A model generated the notes under the pieces. It was not told where the DNA came from and searched no databases. It was given only the letters and a program-made list of their open reading frames with translations. Positions 34,838-45,999 of a DNA stretch of 64,000 nt are shown here, in pieces. This stretch comes from Rhytidiadelphus loreus. Taxonomy: Eukaryota; Streptophyta; Bryopsida; Hypnales; Hylocomiaceae. Position 1 is the first letter of the stretch. Each line of letters starts with the position of its first letter. Made by a program: the position numbers and the translations under genes. The DNA lies in contig OX344764.1 in NCBI GenBank assembly GCA_947034895.1, forward strand, positions 7,130,001 to 7,194,000, read 5' to 3'.

Positions 34838-35393
34838 AACCCCTAAAGCCCGGAGGCATATTTTATTGTGATAAACTGCCACTTTTAAGAGCAGTGAGAA
34901 AAAAATGAAAAAAAAAGTTTTTTTTTCAAAATTCATTGTACAAATTTGTACTAGACTACTATGGGAATATGAAAAAAAAAATTAGAAACTTTAACCACAT
35001 CGATTGAAAGATTATAATGTTTGAAGTTAGAAGATTTTTTTTTTGACAAGGCCAACAACCTTTAACTCCTCCGAAAGTGAAATTTTTACACTACACATGG
35101 TTATTTTTTTTAACATTTGCATCTTCTATCATGTAAGTTACATACCTACCATATTTCAGAAGTAAAGGAGGAGTTTTGCAAAAGCTACTTGAGTTGTTAG
35201 AAAAGTTCATGATAGCATAACTTTTTATCTAGGCACCTAATTGGAAAAAAAAAATGAAATTCCCACTAAGAGGGTACACATTCGTACCTTGTGTCAAAAT
35301 TTCGTGAACATGTGACAAAAATTGACTTCATAGGTAGTACCTACCCAAATTTTCAATTGTCCATTCAACAGACGATTGTCTTGTAGGGGTTAA
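34838..35393. mobile_element. Possible TAACCCCTA-ended element
   Basis: TAACCCCTAAAGCCCGGAGG at the left and, reverse-complemented, TTAACCCCTACAAGACAATC at the right; only the terminal 10 bases match, so the boundaries are tentative. A poly-A-rich interior, no gene. Confidence 0.35.
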
Positions 35394-35639
35394 TTAACCA
35401 CCCTTGCAAATAAATAAATAAAAATAAGTAAATAAATAAAACGCCCAATTCATCGACCCACCACCCACCCACCGAAAAACAAAATCAAAATCTTTGATAC
35501 AAATACAATATATGGAATATGTATAAAGATAAAATACATATGGATATGATATATGAAATACAAATGGTACATGGAGTACGTGGAATACGGATGTTGTACG
35601 TTATATATTGATATGATATGACAAATGGGTATGGGAAAT

Positions 35640-36230
35640 AGGATATGGTTGTTACTCCAATATCGATTGTAGTCTAGAATGTTGAGAAAAAATATCCATA
35701 GATAGGGGTAATGATGAAAATATAAAAATGAGGGTTTAGGGTTTCACTCGCTTACTTAGTGAGGTCGGTGATGACTGAAGCCGGAATTCACTCACATTGC
35801 GCACTCCTTCATTCCTCTTCACCCTTTCAATTCAAAGCTTTAGCAATGTGGTTCTGAAGACCGATTAGTTGTTTTTGTTTTGCGAAGTAGAGGCGTTGCG
35901 TTGCTGGAGGCGGAGTGACCTTAGCAGCAGTGCAACAGCTTGTCTTGGGGGATTTCAACAATGAATTGGTGTTTGAATCACTTGTTCTGTCACAATTTTT
36001 TTTTCCTTCGTGTACGTTACGGGTCGTCCATTGCTGCCATTTTCTGGGTTTACAGCAATTTCGAAATTGAAAGAGAGATCTTTTCATTCCCCCCCGAATT
36101 CTGACTCCCATCATTGGCACTTTCACAGATGCGCTCTAGCGAATTCGTGCGATTTTAGGGTTTAATGTGCTACCATCTGTTGTTGCCTTATGCCGCATTG
36201 TGAAGTACGTGAAGATTTTTCTTACTTACT
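35640..36230. other. Higher-GC stretch, possible small-gene promoter or exon
   Basis: A 99-residue minus-strand frame (36126-35827) spans most of the stretch, is rich in Lys/Arg/Cys and has no motif I recognise. The sequence may instead be the 5' region of the small frame at 36234. Confidence 0.25.
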
Positions 36231-36233
36231 ACC

Positions 36234-36395
36234 ATGGCACTCCTGCACGACCCTGTAGACGTTGTCGCCTTCGTATCGACGTTGTTGTTGGTGTTCTTCT
36301 TCAACGTCCAAGGCACCATGCAAAAAGCATCTCGGGTTCATATCTTTCAATTCCAAGATACTGATGCCTTCGGTACTGCAGAAGATTGCCAATAG
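36234..36395 (+). CDS. Candidate 53-aa protein with one membrane segment
   Basis: ATG at 36234 in a reasonable context (ttactaccATGG), TAG at 36393-36395. Residues 8-25 (VDVVAFVSTLLLVFFFNV) form a hydrophobic segment able to span a membrane. The surrounding 1 kb has higher GC than the flanks. Too short and unfamiliar to assign; could be a chance frame. Confidence 0.25.
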   Translation: MALLHDPVDVVAFVSTLLLVFFFNVQGTMQKASRVHIFQFQDTDAFGTAEDCQ

Positions 36396-36399
36396 AGCT

Positions 36400-37063
36400 T
36401 GGAGGAACCTCAATCTTTTTGAATTGAAGCAACGTTGCATTGCTTCCGAATCTTCAATTCAAACTCCTTGTATTCTAATGATTTTGGCTATTGGGTAAAG
36501 CCGTGCTTTACAGCTTGGTTCACAAGGTTTGTAATCGATCAATTCGATGACGAGTGGTGGATTCCGAATGGCAAAGGATTTTGTCTTCAAGATTGGCACA
36601 GATGCCTCTGACTGTATATCAAGAGAAAAAAAATACTCGATTTAGGTTTGCAATTCTTGTAGTTGTGCCCATAGCTTGTACCTTGTCCAAGCTTGCTCAA
36701 GGTGCTTGCATGACTATATGTTCGGAATTGTTTGCCGTCGGAGTGAGCATTGTCTTGGGAAATGCTACCGCTTGAGCGTAGAGCAGGGATTTGGGCATTT
36801 TTTCCAAAGTTTTCAGTGTTCAAAATAGAGACATTCTATGACCTTGAGCATGAAGTCGTGGAAAATTAGACTCTGCCAATTTCTGTGAATGTGAAATAAA
36901 AATAAAAATAAGACTCTTAAACCTTGTAAGAACGTGGCTCCCGATGATCAAGGTAGTCACCAAAATCCTCCAATTATTGGATTAAATAGGTGCATTTTCT
37001 TTTTCTACACTCAATAGTGAAGTCATCCATCAAACCACTTTGGTTCACAACATCCTTATGGGA
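36400..37063. other. Intergenic, no gene recognised
   Basis: Higher GC until about 36850, then AT-rich. Short frames only. Confidence 0.3.
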
Positions 37064-38190
37064 TTGACCCCTAAATTACCAAATTGCGTTTTTCAACAAT
37101 ATAGCAATTTTGGGGAGCTCACTACAACTAGAATTTTATTTTAATCTCTTTGAAATTTTCATACAACATGTGCCCCCATGGAGTAGCTTTCAAGCGCAAC
37201 AATTTTCATAATTTTTGATTTCATGGTTAAAAAGTTATTGTATGATGTGTAATTTTTAACCCCTTAAGTGCCTTGACTATGTTTTCACCAAAAATGTTCC
37301 AAAACTGTCATTTCTAGTGCAAGTACCACATTTTAGAAAAGAAAACATTTTTGAACACATAAAACTATAGGATCTTGTAGTATGCTAGTTTGAAAAGATG
37401 TAGAAAAAATTTCAAAAGTTTCCACTGTGTCGATTCTAAGATATTAGCGTTTTGAAGTGACAAAAATCTTTGTTTTAGCCCTACAAAAAATTAGGCAATT
37501 GCACTTCACAAGGTCACATTTGTATGAAAAAATGTCCAAAATGGTGGTGCTTCTTTGCATTCATTCTTGAAATCAAGTTGGCTACGTGCTTGAAAAATTT
37601 CAAATCATTTGGAAATGTACAACATATAGGAAAAATGTAGTAAGTAGAAAGAATTAGAGATTGATTCAAAGTTCAAAGCTTTTAAGAATGTTTTTATGGA
37701 GTTGAAAAATGACAATTTCAATGGTTGCAATGTTGTATTAAACAATCTACATCCTATGATTTTATTTTTTTCAAAAAATATTGAAAATTGAGTAAAATAA
37801 AGGACTTCAAAGTTTATTTTAGAATAGAGAATTCATAATTGCCCACAAACTAAACTCCTCATAAATTTCATCTCATTAATCAAAATGGAATGATTCAAAG
37901 TTTTCTATGTGTATATAGATCTAGTAAACCAATTTCAAATTTTTGTTTATGAAAAAAGTGATTATTTCTAGATTTGCCCAAATTTCCCATCCGGTGAAAA
38001 AAATTACATATCATACAATAACTTTTGAACCATGTAGTCAAAAGTTATAAAAATTATTGGGCCTTAAACTACTGCTCGTCCCCATGTTGTGTGAAAACTT
38101 CAAAGAAAAATAAAAAAAATCTCCATCCGTAGTGACCTCCCCAAAATTTCTATATTGCCCCCAAACAAAGCTTGGTCCTTTAGGGGTTAA
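37064..38190. mobile_element. TTRACCCCTAAA-ended element with ~190-bp inverted ends
   Basis: 37064-37258 and 37985-38190 are diverged inverted copies: left TTGACCCCTAAATTACC..., right reverse-complemented TTAACCCCTAAAGGACC..., both continuing through 'caatatag.aattttgggga' and 'aaaagttattgtatgat.tgtaattttt'. The enclosed segment 37258-37870 is repeated in inverted orientation at 38200-39008 and, beyond the large transposon, at 53718-53835. Confidence 0.6.
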
Positions 38191-38444
38191 TGCTCAATGG
38201 GCAACTCTTTAGTTTGCAGGCTATTATGGATTCTCTATTCTAAAATAAACTTTGAAGTCCTTTATTTTACTCAACTTTTAATATTTTTTGAGAAAATAAA
38301 ATCATGAAAATATAGGCACTATTTGACAACTTTTTGAATTTTTTTGCCAACACTGCAACCATTGAAATTGGCATTTTTCAATTCCATAAAAAAATTCTTT
38401 AAAACTTTGACCTTAGAATCATTCTTTACTTCTTTCTACTCACT

Positions 38445-38742
38445 CATTAGAAGAGATTTCAGGATTTTGAGGGCCGTTTGAGGGCCGTTCTTGGCGCTAT
38501 TCCCCTGGCAGTGAAAGAACGCCGCTGTCAGATTTATTTATTTTTGAAAAAAAAAAAAAAAATTAAGTCCTTCAAATGAGAAACAAAGTTTATTCTTTTA
38601 TTCTTTTATTTTTTCGAAAAAACTGACCTGGCCGTCTCTCGGCCAAGTCAACACAGGCGGGGAACAACGGATTTCGGCGGTTCTCGGGGGGGGTCGAGTT
38701 GGAAACTCGCAGCCCTCCCTGAGAGCCAAAACACATGTAATG
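38445..38742. mobile_element. CATTA-ended MITE inserted in the inverted repeat copy
   Basis: Left CATTAGAAGAGATTTCAGG, right reverse-complemented CATTACATGTGTTTTGGC; inner ends share GGGCYG / AGCCCTC. The paralogous segment near 37600-37660 lacks it, which supports the boundaries. Confidence 0.65.
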
Positions 38743-38998
38743 ATATTATTCCTCCATGTTGTACAATTCCAAATGATCTGAAATTTTTCAAGCATGTAAC
38801 CAACTTGATTGCAAGAATGAATTCAAAGAAGCACCATCATTTTGAACATTTTTCATACAAATGTGACCTTGTGAAGTGCAACTGCCTAAGTTTTGGCAAA
38901 GCCAAAACAAAGATTTTTGTCACTTCAAATACTAATATCTTACAATCCACACAGTGGAAACTTTTGAAAAAAATTCTACATCTTTTCAAACTAGCATA

Positions 38999-39008
38999 CT
39001 ATAAGATC
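38999..39008 (+). repeat. Left 10-bp target-site duplication (CTATAAGATC)
   Basis: Matches CTATAAGATT at 53708-53717 with one transition. The related unoccupied site (reverse strand of about 37379-37401) reads actacaagatcctatag, with a single copy of this word. Confidence 0.85.
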
Positions 39009-39210
39009 CAGGGTTGCTAGCGTGCGAGCCTGTGAGCATGAGCGTGTGAGCTTGTGAGCTTGTGAGCAGGAACTTTTTTTGGTTAAAAATAGGTGAGGGA
39101 CCTATGGCCGTGGGTCAAGATTGCTAGTATGTGAGACAGAGCCCATGAGCCCATGAATTGATGAGCCTTGCATTTTTTGTCTATTACCTATGACTATGGA
39201 TATTAAATTG
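39009..39210 (+). repeat. Left terminal inverted repeat, internally duplicated
   Basis: The terminal pattern (TTGCTAG, GTGAGC words, T-rich, 'cctatggccgtgg') at 39009-39115 is followed by a second, looser copy at about 39120-39207 (ATTGCTAGTATGTGAG ... 'cctatgactatgg'). Confidence 0.7.
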
Positions 39211-42200
39211 AGGTTGAGGGCAAAGATTTTTGTATAATTTGAAACTAAAGGGTTGGAAAAAAGTAATGATTTTACTTATAAGTAATGTCTTTTTAAGAAA
39301 ATATATGAATTTGAGTAGAATAAAATCATGAGATACAATACAAGAACTAAGAAAATAAAAGAAGAATTAGTTACGTTCAAGAATTTAAAAAATAATAGTG
39401 TAATATAGAAAATCCAATCCAATCTATAGCAATGCAAATCACTAATATATTGTCATGAAGAACATAAATCCAATTTGGAGACTACAAATCCAATCCAAAT
39501 CAAACTAAACACCTCCAAATTAAGAACTAGTAGAAGAGTCCGATACTGACTCCCCATGTGAAGAAACTGCCTCGACATCAACATAATCCAAAATACAAGG
39601 GTCTACTCTTTGATGATGGGGCAAATTACGTGTGCTGCCATGAACTTCGAATGCTCGAGCCAAGTCCTCAGCATAAACTGGCAAGGCAAAAGACTTCTCC
39701 GGACTTGGAAAGAAGTCGGGTCTACCAAAAAATGGCAAGTTCAACTGGGAGTTCCACCTCACAGATCTAAAGGACAAAGACAAAACAATTTAGTCAAATT
39801 GCAATATAAATTTATAACTTAATCAAATGAAAAGTCTAAGGTTGACTTACGTACTAAATCGTGATTTCTTCTTGATGGGTTCCACGATACAAAGCTCTTC
39901 GTTGGAATCACCCAAGTCTTGGACCACTGGTATTGTAGTAACCGCAACAGATGACGAAGGACGTATTAGTGGTTCCAATATGGCTTTAAAGATGCCCTCA
40001 TCTTCCTCAAGAGCAACAATGTGGCGACCAGAAGATCGGCATGCATGGATAGAGGCACCTACATCAAAACAAATTATTCCAATTTAGACAAAGTTGACAT
40101 CCTGTACATTATAGCTACACATGAAAATATGCTAAAACTTAAGAATTTATAGAAGATAAAAGTAAAGAGAACATGTGCTTGCAGTGGAATCAAAAACAAC
40201 ATCTCCTTGCAACGTGCATGACTCAATCAACATATTCATTAACAAATGGCTCTTCTCTCGAGGACCACGCCATGGACTGTTGCCATTCATGGCCAAGTCT
40301 TCAATAGACATAATGTTTTGCAAAATGTCATCTTGGTTGACATCAACGCCACGGAACTTGAGGTCGGGGATTTGCTGGAAGTTGAATTTTGAAGCCGGAA
40401 TCTTAGCAAGGTTCCTAACTAGTAGAGTAATTCCAAATCGCAGAGTCTGCATTAGGAATTTAGAGTTAATATTTCAAGTTCTTAAGGAAATATCAAGACT
40501 TGCAAGTTCAACAAGGAATATGGAGAAAATAAAGTTTCTTACTGGTTTTCCCATGTCTGAGGGGTTTGTCAAATATAGTCGATTCATGCCCCACCAATCT
40601 TTCTTCTTCTTGAAAGAGTATGCATTGCAATGTTGAAGAATTGTCATCTTTGCCTTTGTACTTTGAGGGTGAATGACAATGAAGGCGCCATCATCATGGA
40701 GATGATTATCAGCAAACTCAAAAAGTGGTTGCAACCACGAGTCTGGTAGAGCATTCCACTGTGGAATGCTCGATTCTGGCTCACTCACACCGGGAACTGG
40801 AAGATCCTCGGGCATGTCCACCAAAATGAGGTCGAAGCCGGGGTGCTTATCAACCACTCCACGGTAAGCCCTCCCTCGCTTTGATGCGTTCTACAAAACA
40901 ATGCAAATATCAAATAATTGCAATTACCATGACAATCTACAAAGACAACCATTCATTCTTATACATTGTATTACTTCATTTGAATTTTGTTACAAGTACC
41001 TGTTGAGAGAAGTCCAAGATGCGTGTGTATTCTGTTGGAGTTGGACCGCTCATACTGCCAAGAATTGCCTCCACATTCGTATTTATAATCAACTCCGCTA
41101 TAGAAACAACAAGTGTAGCCTCCTTAGTCTTTGGCAAAGGTCCACGAGTGAGGACCTCTTCAATCAACAACGTATACGGGGAGGTGGAAATCTTAGCCAT
41201 GGTTGGTAGACCTTGTACTACCGAGGTGTTATCCACTGATGATGCAAGAACCTCTGGAATAGGTGCTGTTGCAATGGCCTTCTTTCCCTTTAACTTTTGA
41301 GCCTCTTTCTCTGCAGCCTTTGCAGCCACCTTCAATTTCTTCTCTGTCTCCCTTGCAATTGCCTTTTCTGCATCCTTCACAAGTTTTTCCTCTTTCTTTC
41401 GATCTTCTTCTTGACGCTTCAAAATGGCCTTCTGCTTTGCAGATTCCTCCAAGCCTGCGTACTCCTCTAACACAACATCAGTAGCCCCCATTGTTTGAAG
41501 ACTTTGTCGCAGTGCAACCTCTATAGGTGGTGTAAACGTGGGCTCACACTCTAGATACCATCCACAACCGTTTAGATGTGTGGTTGTCTAGGTCTTCAAC
41601 TGGTTCAATGAGAACATGCACTCAGAAGACCCTCGATCAATCCATGTGCTCAAGAATGGAGGCAAGTCATGTTTGGAGATGGCCTTCTTGTTGTATAACT
41701 CTAACTTGAAGTACCTAATGAAGGAAGTGAAGATCAATATTAGAGATCACGGTCACATAAAATGAAAGATTTAATTTTGGCAATATATTCAAAGATAGTA
41801 AATGATAACTAATTGTACCTAAAAACGACGCGTTTTATCACGTTGTCGTTACCACTGAATTTTCTGAAATTGTCTCCTTTCTTGAAATGACCTTTGCCAG
41901 TTAGATTACTGTGGAATGCCTGATCCCAAATCTTCATGCGCCATCCTTCAACATAATCTGCTGCCGTTTCAGGCTCAAGAGGACTTTGCATGTCCACTGT
42001 CAAATTGTCCCTACAGATTATCGTGTCTACAACCTCAACCACGGCCTCTTCAATCTGCAAAAAAATACAAAATTACTAAAAAATAAATAAATTCAAATGA
42101 AATGAACATTGAATGTCAAAGACAAAGCATGGAGGATGTTGGAGTAAATTCTAAACTCACTCCTGCCCACCACACTGCCCTGTGAAGAAAGGCAGTGAGT

Positions 42201-43959
42201 TTGTCGTCGTTCATTGGCTTTGGAGGAAACTTCCTTGCTTCACGTGAATGGGTGGACAAATTCCACCATTTCAACCACTTTACTTTGTAAATAGCTTCTG
42301 CACTAGAATTTGAGATAAGCTGAAGTTTATCAAGAGTCATCTCTGGCTCAACGTTTAAACTCCAATGCCTCTCAATCTGCAATACAAAAAATATGAATTT
42401 ATTTAGATTTTAGAATTTTAAGCATAGACAATGAATATAAACTTGGTTTGGCATAAAAAATCCCTCAAATTTGATTTGGACCCTTACCTCTTCAAGCCAG
42501 TGTGGACCAAAGGCTGGATTTGCCACCGCCACCATTTTCGCAAGCTTGTAATACAAATTGGAGGTCTTATCCCTTGCCCCCTTCCGCATAGCCATCACTG
42601 CTCCAGCTTCATCCACCTCTCCGTCTGGGGTACATTCATGGTACACTCTCACGGCCGCATCTGCTGCAATAGCAATCTCATGCTACAAAAATGCACCACA
42701 ACACAATTGAAGATACAAAAGAAGTAAAAAACTTTAAAAAGCCTCATCTGAAAATAGAAAAATTGAAGAATACTTTCCAAGACATACCCGAAAGATAAAC
42801 GAAGTGAAAACCTCCAATGGCATTGAATACCATGTCTTCTTTGAATTTTGCTGGCACTTTACATATTCGGAATCACTAAGAAGTTCCTTGAATTCTTTTA
42901 ATGGCATCACTCCATACTTTTGGATCTGATACAAAATGTGAACGAGTTTTGTTTTGACATGAGAGTCTTCAGTGTGCCTGTAAAACAATATAAAACAAAT
43001 AAATATTATTGAAGATATTGAACAATAATACAATGCATTTACAAATGCAAAATTATATGAAAATGAAAATGTTGTAAATACACACTTACTTATTGATATC
43101 ATGCATCGCTTGCATGACTGCACCCGTACGACCTTTTGTCTCAAGTAAAATGCAATCCACCTTGATATGCCAAGATGGATCTTCGCTGTGGAGTCTCGTA
43201 ATGTGAGACATCCAAGCAATGTGACGGTGATTACCATCACAAATAAAGAACTTCGAGTTCTTAAGACGCCTGAGCTATGGTGTACAGTCTAGAAATGCTT
43301 CAAACTTCACCACCTCTTCTTTCCACAATGGACTTAGGGATGCATGGTCTTCCGGTGTCATCAATTGCATATCCCCTCTCTCATTCATAGTTGAAACATA
43401 AAAGACACAAGCCCCATCGCGATAACCATGGATGAATTCTTGCTCGAGCTTAGTGAGATCACAGGTCAAAGTAGGTCTCACCATAGGCATTGGAGTCAAA
43501 AGGCAAAGCGGAATACAAATTCGAGAAAGTGGTAAAGGCTTCAATCGCATGCTATTGATGGTCGTGATGGAGTCCACTTTTTGCTTCCTCCGAAGATCAT
43601 CTTCAACGTCAGCCTCCTGGTCCATTGCCTCTTCACCATCCTCGTTGTCCTCTTCATCATCACTATTAGTGTGACCAATCTCGGGTTGCTTATTCTCCTC
43701 TGAGTTAGGTGTTGATGCTTCTGATTGAATCCCCTGTGTCAATATAGGTGTACTAGGATCCTGAACTCATGCAAGACATTGAAAATTTAGTTAAAATATT
43801 CAAATGGGTGAAGCATGGAAGGCTTGGAAGCATGAAATGTAATATTAGATCATCCTCTAAGGTTATTCAAATTGATTGAAGTAATGTAGTACTTGCTCTC
43901 ACCAAGGTCTTATTGGCAATTTCATGCTCTTCCAGATGAGTTGGTCTAGATGATGGAAT

Positions 43960-45809
43960 CTGAGATACAAACATTAATGCCATAAGAATAATGTTAATGT
44001 CAATAAGTATACTAAGATCTTTAACCAATTCAGACCCCATCATTCAATCCCAAAAATAAACATCATTGGATACTACATTTTGATGAAATGTTGGAATATC
44101 TAGTGTTCATGATTTGAATCCAAAACAATTTATAAATTAAAGTAATCACTTAAAACAATGACTATGGAATGAAAATAATGTAGAAGATGTACAAAGACCA
44201 CATTGCGGCACCGCAAGGCCCATGCTTTAAAATTTAAGAACCATTTTGTTAACCATTTTAGATCTTCAACCATTTCTAAGGACTACAATCGATACTAAAA
44301 TCTATAATAAATTGATCTCCCTCTTTGATGGAATGCTAGATCTCACCAAATGGCTTCAATAATTTGAACCTTTACCTTCACTAGTTGCAAACTTAGTGGC
44401 TAGTGTTCTATTATATACAATGATATAAATATGAACATCATATGAACTTCAAATTCATATGAATTAATAATCAAATGAATGAAGATTATAGAGGACAACC
44501 ATTTTGTTCAAAACAAAAATAATACATCCGTCTTGACCCCATTGCATTACCACAAGTACTCTCCTTGATGATGAATTAAAATAAATTCAAAGAGAAAATA
44601 CTTTGGTGAAGACTACTTTCAACAACATACTCCAAACAAATACTTAAATTTTTTTGTCCCAAAATCCATTGCGGTCACGCAATCTCTAAACGTTGTAGTC
44701 CTTCAAAACAAGGAATGAATCAGAAAAACAAAAAACAAAAGTTTCACAATGTTCTTAATTCTGCCTATATAGTATATACTAGTGTCATGGGAAAGTTTAT
44801 GCATCATCTTATTGAAAAATTATTTCAATTAGTCAAGTAGGTCTAACAAGGGGGAATTTCTAACCTTCACATCTTGTTGAAAAGGCAAAGTCAACAACAT
44901 AGTGTTGCATTGAGACAACAAAATCAAGATTTTATGATCATGTGATGAGGTTTAAAAAAATATTAGAATTTCCTACATGCTACTTGCGGTAACGCAAGTA
45001 TTCAAAGAAGGTTCTCAAACAAAAATCTGAAATGAATAGAAAATAATAATTAGCTATATTGAAGGGCCTCGGCATACACTCTAGATGCCCAATGGACCTC
45101 AAAGATCAAAAAATCATGAGCTCCCCAACACCTTCATTCTAATTTGAATTGAAAGTTATTACCACAAGCAGTAGTTGCGTCACCGCAAGCAATTGATCTA
45201 CGAAATCAAATTAAAAAAGAAGCGTCATCTGTCAATGCACATAAGGAATTGCATCACCGTAAGGCCCAAGCAATTGCATCACTGCAAGGTGCAAGGAGTT
45301 GTATCATTGCAAGGCGCAAGCACTTGCGTCACCGCAAGGCACAAGCAAGTGCGCCACCATAAGGCAAAAGTAGGTGCGTCACCACAAGACACAAGTAAGT
45401 GCATCACCGCAAGGCAAAAGTAGTGCATCACTACAAGACGCGAGCAATTGCGTCACCTCAAGGCACAAGCATGTGCGTTACCGCAAGCAGGTGCATGACG
45501 GCAAGGCACAAGCAAGTGCATCACTACAAGACGCGAGCAGTTGTGTCACCTCAAAGCACAAGCAGGTGCGTTACCGGAAGCAGTTGCGTCACCGCAAGGC
45601 ATAAGCAAGTGCGTGACCGCAAGCAGTTGCGTCATCGCAAGGCTCAAGCAGGTGCGTTACCGCAAGGAGTTGTGTCACCACAAGGAGTTGCGTCATCGCA
45701 AGGCTCAAGCAGGTGCGTTACCGCAAGGAGTTGTGTCACCACAAGGAGTTGCGTCACCGCAAGAGTTGCATCACTGTAAGGCATAAAGAGTTGCGTCACC
45801 GAAACTTAC
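43960..45809 (-). other. Intron 1 of the ParB-methylase gene
   Basis: Bounded by a consensus donor (gatgag|gtaagt, 45809) and an acceptor at 43961-43960. Besides the tandem array it holds isolated palindromic copies of the array core: TTGCGGCACCGCAA at 44203-44216 (six-base arms), TTGCGGTCACGCAA at 44669-44682, and ACTTGCGGTAACGCAAGT around 44982-44999 (seven-base arms), plus a weaker one near 44542. Confidence 0.75.
45160..45805 (-). repeat. Tandem array of ~25 palindrome-like units (core TTGCGTCACCGCAA)
   Basis: The core TTGCGT[CT]ACCGCAAG recurs with steps of roughly 25 bases, shortening to about 17-18 in places near the 3' side, separated by 'gcacaagca'-like linkers. The arms TTGCG/CGCAA are inverted. 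Good copies start at about 45175, 45324, 45583, 45766 and 45791; others differ by one to three bases. The last unit runs into the exon 1 splice donor. Long frames on the plus strand here (45175-45786) are only translations of the repeat. Confidence 0.9.
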
Positions 45810-45999
45810 CTCATCAACAATCGGTTTCTTTGAATTCTTTGGCAACTGCTTGTTTGTCCGAGATCCCTCAATGTCATTCTTCTTCTTGGCAGCACTCCTC
45901 GTCGACCGCCGTTGATCCATGGTTTCCTGCACAACTCAAGAAATTGAATATTAGTTTCTAGCAATCAACAAACTCATGCGTGTTTTCAATGAAGTAGTG

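Larger units (their letters stand above)
38195..39008 (-). repeat. Inverted copy of 37258-37870, interrupted by two insertions
   Basis: 38215-38430 is the reverse complement of about 37650-37860, and 38770-39008 that of about 37380-37620. Between them sits the MITE 38445-38742. The copy then breaks at 39008 where the 14.7-kb element starts, and resumes at 53718 (reverse complement of about 37260-37380), ending with 'cctttaggggttaa' near 53835. Confidence 0.8.
39520..45920 (-). pseudogene. ParB-like / DNA N4/N6-methyltransferase fusion gene, 12 exons, two in-frame stops
   Basis: Exons on the minus strand: 45920-45810, 43959-43903, 43760-43090, 42977-42788, 42682-42488, 42376-42161, 42054-41819, 41714-41000, 40890-40543, 40446-40173, 40058-39851, 39766-39520. 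All have GT-AG junctions and compatible phases; about 1,155 codons. Domains: basic N-terminus (RRSTRSAAKKK); acidic linker; ParB/sulfiredoxin-like region with CDGNHRHIAW at 230-239; charged coiled coil at about 645-705; methyltransferase fold at about 815-1035. The fold has motif IV as LILVDMPE (DPPY expected) before motif I as VVFDSTAST plus ASIHACRSSGRHIVALE, the order of class-beta enzymes such as CcrM. DMPE for DPPY and the loss of the Gly-rich loop suggest weak or no catalysis. TAG at 43277-43275 lies just before the ParB motif and TAG at 41590-41588 before the coiled coil. An upstream exon (47978-47721) may also belong. Confidence 0.85.

Noticed and set aside
42734..43240. 168-aa minus-strand frame
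   Set aside because: Only its last third (after about 42977) is real coding sequence, as exon 4 of the ParB-methylase gene; the rest reads intron and the wrong frame of exon 3.
45175..45786. Four plus-strand frames of 76-126 aa rich in His, Lys and Arg
   Set aside because: They are translations of the tandem array in three frames with no start or splice logic.
45160..45805. Regularly spaced direct repeats resembling a CRISPR array
   Set aside because: The linkers between cores are themselves repeats, no cas genes are present, and the array lies inside a plant intron with good splice sites.
39520..45920. Bacterial contamination or organelle insertion as the source of the ParB-methylase gene
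   Set aside because: Twelve exons with consensus GT-AG introns in phase, AT-rich introns and location inside an element with a TSD in plant repeat DNA argue for a resident nuclear gene.
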